From: Apoderus coryli
Taxonomy: Eukaryota; Arthropoda; Insecta; Coleoptera; Attelabidae
DNA length: 64,000 nt
Assembly (NCBI GenBank): GCA_911728435.2
Contig: OU452203.1
Location: forward strand, 13,909,651 to 13,973,650
Direction: 5' to 3'
Positions 57,651 to 64,000 of this stretch are shown piece after piece (positions within the stretch are counted from its first letter, which is position 1; each line of letters opens with the position of its first letter). The position numbers were made by a program, and so were the translations under genes. The notes beneath the pieces are model-generated. The model made no database searches and had not been told where the DNA came from. It was given only the letters and a program-made list of their open reading frames with translations.

Positions 57651-58275
57651 ATGAATTGTTTAACTGAAGAGCAACGTCTAGTTATGTTACAAAGGTACTA
57701 CGACAATGCATGATCGGTATATTTTGTTCTCGTACTCTTTGAGAAGAGGTGCGCAATTGCGAAGTTTGAACGCGATGGCTCTGTCCTGAATAGTAAGTCA
57801 CCGAAAAGACAAAGAACTGCAAGGATTTTTGAAAATATTGCTGCTTTAGGGGAAAGTGCGAACTCGAATGCAAATATGTTCGTTGTGCGCCGATTTCAGC
57901 AATTGGACGCTTTACTGAGGTCAACGTAAGCGAATTTTGAAGAAAGGTTTGGGCCTACATTTTTATAAGGTTCTAAACCAAGAATTCAAGCCTGCCGACC
58001 GTGATTGCAGTTCTACCGATTGACGGCTTACACAATTAGAAACAAATGCCGATTTTGATAAGCAAAATTACCACTTCTAGTGTGAGAACAATGCCCGGCA
58101 ACTATTCGAGAAGCCATTACTCCGATGGTGTGATGTTTTTGAGGACAGCGATGAGCACACTGCTACGGTCAACATATACAATGAAAAAACTTGATTTAGC
58201 CTGCAATTGATGATGGAGACTTAGAACAGAAATAGAGGAGCGAATAATTTCGCGTCATGGTCTTATCAGCTGGCC
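57651..58275 (+). pseudogene. Mariner-like transposase relic, nearly full length, heavily broken
   Basis: In order: MNCLTEEQRLVMLQRYYDNA then a stop; AIAKFERDGSVLNSKSPKRQ and RTARIFENIAALGE; RKRILKKGLGLHFYKVLNQE and FKPADRD; LTQLETNADFDKQNYHF; ARQLFEKPLLR; EDSDEHTATVN; EIEERIISRHGLISWPPRF. This follows the insect mariner-like family whose intact members read KFEETGSV..RPRTART.ENIAAV, LGLHPYKVQLTQELKPAD, FEKPLHP, FFEDxxGxAVTVN and FPxRxISRxGxxxWPPRSxDLTP. The first and second catalytic segments are deleted or scrambled. It ends at WPPRF, directly before the irritans-type mariner. Confidence 0.7.
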
Positions 58276-58623
58276 GCCACGGTTTGTTGGTATACACTAA
58301 TATAACATAAAAATAAAGTGTATATGGATTTTTTTTTTCACATTAGATCACTGATAAAATATATCTTCGGTACGCCAACGGCCAGAAACAGAAAGGGACA
58401 AACTATATTTGTGATAGCTGATTTTACGAAAAATAAAAAAAGGCACTGACCGAGATTTGAGATTCCGACCGGTCGGTGCATTTCCCATTTAAAAAAAAGA
58501 CATACACACTGACACACATTGACATTTCCAAAATCTTGGTGCCTTTTCGGAAAAATCTTTCCATCGAATTTTTGCAATACTATACTACTATAGTAGGTAA
58601 GGTCCTGGAGGTAAAAATTATGG

Positions 58624-59225
58624 TTGGTTGAAAAGCATCTAGCAATTGATTTGGAGCGTTTTAAGCAGAATTCAACCGAATTTAAGCGCAGCTTTATATC
58701 TATGGATGAGACTTGGATCTTCCACCATGTTCTTAAACTAAAACACGAGCATTCACAGTGGACAGAAGCTGTTTGTTCAGCTCCAAAACAGGTGAAGTCA
58801 GAACGATCTGCAAAAAACTTTATGGCATCAGGTTTTTGGGTTGTAAAAGTGGCTTTGTGGATTATCCTACAAAAGGTAAACATATTAAATCTAAATATTA
58901 TTGCTACCTTTTGGACCAGTTGGATAAAAAACATTCGTGCGTTCACACAAGACGATGACCAAATTAAATGAATTAATGTACGAATTCCTTGAACACTCAC
59001 CGTGTACACCAGTTTGGCTGTCAGCGATTACCATCTCTTCTAAAACCTGAAACGATTCCTTCGTGGAAAGCGTTTTTCGTCGAATGAAGAAGCTATTGCA
59101 GCTGTGGAACCGTATTCTGCAGAGCTTCCGGAAGATCATTACAAAGATGGTATAAAATTATCGAAGAATCATACGAATAAGTGTATCAAGTTGAGGGAGA
59201 TTATATTGGCCAAAAAAATTATTTC
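58624..59225 (+). pseudogene. Mariner transposase relic (irritans-like)
   Basis: Frame 1 reads LERFKQNSTEFKRSFISM, then DETWIFHHVLKLKHEHSQWT and SAPKQVKSERSAKNFMASGFW. A shift gives VDYPTKGKHIKSKYYCYLLD and QLDKK. Back in frame: KLNELMYEFLEHSPC, then SLAVSDYHLF, KRFLRGKRFSSNEEAIAA and AELPEDHYKDGIKL. The first catalytic D (MDETW) and the third (VSDYHLF) are visible; the second (HQDNAPxH in the family) is lost in a short deletion after the KKxxxH segment. The paired-type N-terminus is missing. Terminal repeats are not identifiable. The opposite-strand open frame of 223 codons is a shadow of this gene. Confidence 0.85.
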
Positions 59226-59299
59226 ATTAAAAAACTCAAATTTTTTCAATTCTTTTCAATATAAGTATCTAAATGTTGTGATTGTTTAGCATTTGTATA

Positions 59300-59985
59300 C
59301 TTTTTTTTCAATAAAATTTACACTGGAAACGTCGTTTAATTCACATTCGTGCGTAAAATGAATATTAGGCTATGATTCGTTTTGAAATTTTATATGACGA
59401 GTTAGCTTAGGTCCACCGAGAATGGACATTGTGGTAATTATCTTGTATATAGGTATAGAGATTAGGTACTATTGACAATCGTACCTGGCTATATATAGAT
59501 ATTTCAGCTAGAATTAGAGAGGAGTTGTGGCAAAGCAGAATTATAATGGTGTGAATTTGCTGACAATCGCTGTAATTTGCTGTCGATGCTCCACGAGCCG
59601 GTTTAACCAAATTTATATGGCTTTTCAAAATAATATCATAATATACTATATTTCCTATCTACGCATTTAGAGCGTTTTATTTTTGATATAAATATTGAGT
59701 TTTTTGATCGGGACTATAAATTAATGATACTTGCCCAGTATACCAGAAGCAATTACAAATTTCAATATTTGATTACTGAAAGAGTCAAATAAATTTCATT
59801 TGGTGTAGCTAAAACCTAGTATTTTCTAATAGGTTTTTTATTTAATTGACTGTGTGTTGAACGCAATAATTCTATAGTATGTTATCTTAGACCTACACCC
59901 ATTACTTAGAACTAGTGATGCAAAATTAATATAATCAACTGGCATATTTTGATGCAAATCCTTGAGGATTATTTTGATCTTTTGT
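59300..59985. other. No gene supported
   Basis: Nothing recognised beyond AT-rich sequence. Confidence 0.4.
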
Positions 59986-59989
59986 AGTT

Positions 59990-60029
59990 GCTCCTGATGA
60001 AGTCAGTAAACATTGATGAAATATTGAGC
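59990..60029 (+). ncRNA. Hammerhead-ribozyme-like motif
   Basis: GCUC (59,990-59,993) pairs with GAGC (60,026-60,029) as stem I. Between: CUGAUGA (59,994-60,000), extra A, stem II GUCA/UGAU with one G-U (60,002-60,005 with 60,014-60,017), GAAA (60,018-60,021), self-complementary AUAU (60,021-60,024) and U17 (60,025). All four stem I pairs are Watson-Crick. Confidence 0.45.
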
Positions 60030-60248
60030 GTATGAGAAATTGAGTTTCATTATAACAAAGCGCATATAGGTATACAAATATTCCACGCTTTTCTTTTACA
60101 AAATGGCTTGACAGTTAACTGAGGAATTAACCTCAAAATGTTTCATAGCCAATGATAATTTTGACAGTTTGACGGTCCTCTTACAAAAAATTCAAATGAG
60201 GTGGGCGGTAGGTGATGACATCAAAGCAGAACAGCTAATCTGAGGTTG

Positions 60249-60284
60249 TATAAAAGGATAACGCTTAGTTTTAGCCATCTCAGC
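60249..60284 (+). promoter_or_regulatory. Possible Pol II core promoter (TATA plus initiator)
   Basis: TATAAAAGG at 60,249-60,257 and TCAGC at 60,280-60,284 are about 33 bases apart, the spacing of a TATA box and an arthropod initiator (TCAGT). The following CTACCATACAACAAACAAAG is A/C-rich like many insect 5' UTRs. No downstream coding exon is recognised, so it may be unused. Confidence 0.35.
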
Positions 60285-60299
60285 GCTACCATACAACAA

Positions 60300-61540
60300 A
60301 CAAAGATAAGTACAGGGTATTATACAACTATATGGTGGTCAGTGGTATGAATTAAAATCACATTCTTAGGGTGTAATACAGAGTTAGCGGTCCATTTTAT
60401 ATTATAAAAATTGCCTGTGGTAAATATATAAGTTACAAAATATCGTCTAAAACTCTGAGGTGAAAAATCAAGTTCAATGTGTCTTCTTCTAAACTCATTA
60501 AAGACTTTACGGACTAGAAAATATTTTCTCAATAGCAGCTATTCGACGATCAATTAAATGAGAAATCTGTAGGATATAGATATGTTTTCGTTTTTGCAAA
60601 AATAAAATCGTTTTTATCGCGTAGAACAAATAAAAATACGTGCCTCTGTCTTTCCTTTCTTATCGGAAGCGTGTTTGTTCTGGCGTTTCTTGTACTTCAA
60701 AGAGCGACACCGAAATACGACGTTCAGCTTCTATCGAATACACGGTGATGGATTCGGTGGTCATTCAGATAGAAAACGCTTGCGAGCGAACGGTCGATAT
60801 TTTTATGGAACTGTTTGAGACATACACAACTGTATACGGCTGGCATACAATGCATTAACAAATTAAGTAATTCTCTACAGCTTTAAAATAAATAAAGGAC
60901 ATTAACTCGCGGTAATTACACGTCTCATTTTAGAACTGGTTATTTGAATTTTAAATCTCCACTCTACATTGTTGCGAGTTTCATCTATTGGAATAAATTA
61001 CGTCCACCACGTTCCTATTCGCGACGAGTAATAATTAAATTTTGCGTGTACGTCAAGAACTAATTATCTGGACAACTTGTCATATTCCTGTTGTCATGTT
61101 TATACTAGTATAGTATTATTATAAAAAAAGTACCTCCCTAACATGTTTGTGATTTTTTCTACTACATATGAAAATGTAAAGACCTAACATTAGTTTCTAT
61201 TATAAAAGACATACAATCCTCATGGGGCCAACATTGTAAAACAAAATGCGCTAATTTAATTTAGCCTGGGAACACTGAAATGATTACTTCAAGCTGGAAA
61301 CGAATTATCAAAGTTTTGTGTTTAAATTGTAAGTTAGGGAGTTACACAAGAACTTTCAACTTTAACACGAACCGTTGCTATGTGTCAAATTTATATTTGA
61401 TTGTTCCTTGGGTTATACGGAAGATTTGAGAATAATGCTGTCAATTAGGCGCTACTTTTCTATTAAAAAAAATTATCATAGGTATTTTTTTTTTATTTTT
61501 TCCTAAAAGAAAATGATGTTGATATTGTACATATTATATA
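60300..61540. other. No gene supported
   Basis: The plus-strand frame at 60,640-60,858 (72 codons, less AT-rich) has no recognisable motif. Confidence 0.4.
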
Positions 61541-61990
61541 TCCCAGTAAACACACATACGTTTGTTTAACGTTTATCATTACAAAACACCTTTCCAAAAA
61601 AAGTTACATTAAATACGTACATTTTACTTTTATATGTCGCGCTTTTTCACGTTACAGAACACTAATAACGAAACGTTAGTTAAATGCTATATAAAAAAGT
61701 GTATTGAACGTATTTATGTATATATATTCAACGGTGAAATCAAACGTTATTTAAACGGTTCTAAAATACGTTAATAATACGATTACAGAAACGTTAATTC
61801 TTAGCTTTTAAAAAACGACAAATGCATGTATTACATATACATGTATTTATCGTTTTTTAAAAGCTAATAATTAACGTTTGTGTAATCGTATTAATTACGC
61901 ATTTTAGGAATGTTTAAATAACGTTTGATTTCACGTTATTTAGTGTATTTTTTATATATTTTTGTAACGTGAAATATACGTTGATAAAAT
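61541..61990. mobile_element. AACGTT-rich long-palindrome element, copy 2
   Basis: Begins TCCCAGTAAACACACATACG, as at 23,124, and is rich in AACGTT words. From about 61,735 to 61,940 it is one long hairpin: AAACGTTATTTAAACG, then ATACGTTAATAATACGATTA, AACGTTAATTCTTAGC and TTTTAAAAAACGA on the left, with the complements on the right; the loop is around 61,831-61,847 and itself contains a short ACATGTAT-type palindrome. No protein is encoded. It is a non-autonomous foldback-type element. Confidence 0.7.
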
Positions 61991-62022
61991 GTATGGAATA
62001 AATTAATAAAACTACCAGATTT

Positions 62023-62333
62023 CCATTGTTGGGTTGGTACAAAAGTTTGATGAAAAAATAATGCCCTTTTTGTTAAATAGTTAAAACAAAAAATATAAAC
62101 ATTTGTGTGTTTTTGGTGTTTTTTAATGTTGAATATTGTGGTCAAATATAACTTACCAAATTATACGATACAATAATGCACGTTTCGGCGAACGCTTTCT
62201 GTCGCCGAAACTTATGTTGTATCGAATAATTTTGTAATTTCTTTTTGACAATATTTTATAAAAAAATATTGAATAACACAAAAAACAAACGGATTTTTTA
62301 TTGGTTTTTAATATATTTACAACCAACAATCCA
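62023..62333. mobile_element. Palindromic MITE with perfect GC-rich inner hairpin
   Basis: Outer ends CATTGTTGGGTTGGTACAAA (about 62,024) and, inward from 62,333, GGATTGTTGGTTGTAAA are diverged inverted repeats. Middle arms TATTGTGGTCAAATATAACT and ATACGATACAA pair with the right side. The centre is a perfect 10-bp hairpin, GTTTCGGCGA (62,182-62,191) with TCGCCGAAAC (62,202-62,211). The GGTTGGTACAAAAG word resembles irritans-type mariner terminal repeats, suggesting a mariner-derived MITE. Confidence 0.6.
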
Positions 62334-63044
62334 ACTTTTTGATTTAACGATTTAGGATATTGGAGACATACCTACTTTTAGCATCGAACCTTGTCCGTTA
62401 TTTTATTAGGATAAAAACACTTTACATTTTTTGTTGTATATAATTATAACAAAATGTTCTAGAATCATCACTAGTGTAAAATGTAAGATAACAAATTGTC
62501 TATAAATATGTAATATATTTTAAACATAGGAACATTTTTTTTAATAACAAATAGAAAGTTAAATTAAGGAACAAATAATTCTTTCACATATTAAGAAGAA
62601 TAAAATATAGAATTATGCTTAAATTTTGACTGCTTCTTAACCGCTTACGATAGGGAATTTTAATTAATTTAAAAAATCAATAAATCATAAATCTAATACA
62701 TAAATAATGCTTGCAACATTTTTCTGGTGCACGGGAAAGTTCAATTTGGCTGCTTCTGAAATGAAAAATGTATACATAGGTATTAGCATAATATAATTAT
62801 AAACATTTAGAATGTAATGTTATTTTTGCTAGAAGCGTATAGATACTCTATACATTTTTAGGCAAAAGTAAAAGATATTTACTTTTTATCTAAAATTATA
62901 TTATTTTCTGAGTGCAATAAACTAAACACTCAGTAAATTCATTGCATTAATTTGTCAATTTTAAATTTTTTTCCTGTGAATTTTTTCAAATTTTATAATC
63001 TAATTTTTATTAGTGTTCTAAAAGCAAAATATCGAGTGGTGTGG

Positions 63045-63080
63045 CTGGCTGATGAGTACAAACGAGTACGAAATATACTT
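63045..63080 (+). ncRNA. Motif with canonical hammerhead core, stems I/III doubtful
   Basis: CUGAUGA (63,049-63,055) is followed directly, without the extra base, by stem II GUAC/GUAC (63,056-63,059 with 63,066-63,069, loop AAACGA) and GAAA (63,070-63,073). AUAU then A could give stem III and H17. Stem I pairs only weakly (GG with CU). Confidence 0.25.
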
Positions 63081-63372
63081 ATTTTCAAAAATATGTACAT
63101 TAATAGGGCCCATAATTTTTATTTATAACATTTTTCTGCAAATATGGTGGTAAATAATGCGTAAATGGATCTTAACGCACTAATTTTATACCCTGTGTAA
63201 ATATCAAATATGTTTAACCCGTTTTAGTATCATAATAAAATCTTGTGTTATATCTTATTGACACCTATTACTTACCTAAAATAGTGCTCAAAAGTGTTGT
63301 CTTTTCAAAACCATTTTGTTGAAGCGACCTTTACAGTTGAACTGTATTCCTAATTGGTTGGCCATTAAAAAT

Positions 63373-63590
63373 TTCATAATTCTTCTAGAAACTCAATACC
63401 GAACATCACTTAATTTTTAATAATATTAAACTACTTAAATATTTTTGAACTAATTGTAGCACTTTCTTTTTATTATATTCGCACTATCTTCATAATTCTT
63501 TTAGAAAGGCCCTCAATACCGAACGTCACTTAATTTTTAATAAGCATTTAACTACTTAAATCTTTTTTAACTATTTGTAGCACTATCAAC
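63373..63590. repeat. Tandem duplication, period about 118 bp
   Basis: TTCATAATTCTTCTAGAAAC, CAATACCGAACATCACTTAA, AACTACTTAAAT and TTGTAGCACT occur in unit 1 (63,373-63,464) and again in unit 2 (63,489-63,585) with substitutions and small indels. Confidence 0.8.
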
Positions 63591-63866
63591 AATGATACCT
63601 AACTATTATTCTTTGCTACCACATTAATTATTTTGCTTGAACCCTTCCAGTGCTTGGATAGGTATAACGTAATAAATATAAAATATAATCTAAATTCTAA
63701 TACCTACCCGCGATTTATCTAAAACCATTGTTGCCAAGTCGGGTAGCCTTTTAATTAAATTTAAATGTCATTTTAAGTCTGTCTTATTATACCTAAACAA
63801 AGCTTTAAATTTTATAAATCAAAGGCGTCTACTACAGAAAATATTTTTATATACATGTTCGAATCA

Positions 63867-63908
63867 GCCAAACATGTTTCGGAACTTTACTGTTCCTTCT
63901 TCAGTGGC
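63867..63908 (-). ncRNA. Hammerhead-ribozyme-like motif (complete pairing)
   Basis: Minus strand: GCCA (63,908-63,905), CUGAAGA (63,904-63,898), extra A, stem II GGAAC/GUUCC (63,896-63,892 with 63,885-63,881, loop AGUAAA), GAAA (63,880-63,877), self-complementary ACAUGU (63,877-63,872), U17 (63,871), UGGC (63,870-63,867) closing stem I with four pairs. Every stem is Watson-Crick. It is the cleanest copy after the one at 20.04 kb. Confidence 0.5.
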
Positions 63909-64000
63909 ATTAATAAATCTTACAAAGAATTCTTACCTAGTGTCTTATGGTATAATATGGATTCAAACATGTATACCTACATACACTTTGTGGAAAAACT

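Noticed and set aside
58338..59009. 223-codon minus-strand frame, the longest in the window
   Set aside because: It is antisense to the irritans-like mariner relic, whose plus-strand motifs (DETW, SDYHLF, LPEDHYKDGIKL) are unmistakable.
1..64000. CRISPR array, bacterial operon, phage or plasmid features
   Set aside because: No regularly spaced identical repeats, no ribosome-binding-site and gene series. Sequence character and element content are those of an animal genome.

Overview
The window looks like AT-rich animal nuclear DNA, most likely from an insect. It has no prokaryotic operons. What coding signal exists is dominated by arthropod-type transposable-element relics: jockey/CR1-like LINEs, mariner-like DDE transposases, hAT, pogo-like and Penelope-like fragments, and many short inverted-repeat elements with TA-flanked CAGGGTGT ends. 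I see no complete host gene. Most long open frames are shadows or noise. The real coding signal usually sits in short, stop-interrupted stretches recognisable only by motif.

Layout. 0-5 kb: the start of a minus-strand reading frame running off the left edge (1-183), a decayed minus-strand LINE (1.6-3.1 kb), a DDE transposase scrap (3.8 kb), a minisatellite (4.4 kb) and a LINE 3' end with a simple-repeat tail (4.6-5.1 kb). 7-12 kb: a 195-bp inverted-repeat element, a LINE reverse transcriptase relic (7.6-9.1 kb), a perfect 38-bp inverted repeat (10.6 kb) and another RT scrap (11.8 kb). 13-24 kb: repeated LINE/SINE-like tails, a foldback element (17.9-18.6 kb), a chain of CAGGGTGT elements (19.4-21.4 kb) and a Penelope-like GIY-YIG relic (21.5 kb). 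24-35 kb: unidentified coding relics, hAT and LINE scraps, possible minus-strand exons (32.6-34.4 kb) and a pogo-like tail with a PCNA-binding-type box (34.9 kb). 37-48 kb: mariner scraps, a LINE split by a hAT element with an 8-bp target duplication (40.4-42.7 kb), a foldback element (44.2-44.7 kb) and LINE RT and RNase H relics. 50-64 kb: a diverged tandem duplication, a mariner-like element invaded by hAT sequence (52.3-54.1 kb), two adjacent mariner relics (57.7-59.3 kb), long palindromic elements (61.5-62.3 kb) and a tandem repeat at the right edge.

The most interesting signal is a dispersed set of RNA-like motifs with the hammerhead ribozyme order: stem I, CUGANGA, stem II, GAAA, a short self-complementary stem III, UH, stem I. 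They occur at about 20.04, 38.70, 44.34, 44.57, 48.52, 59.99 and 63.88 kb, with decayed relatives at 15.64 and 28.06 kb. Hammerheads are known from Penelope-like elements, and one Penelope-like endonuclease relic lies in this window. All listed copies share one extra nucleotide between CUGANGA and stem II, which departs from the classical core, so activity is an open question.

All functional statements rest on reading motifs by eye. No alignment, folding or database search was run.
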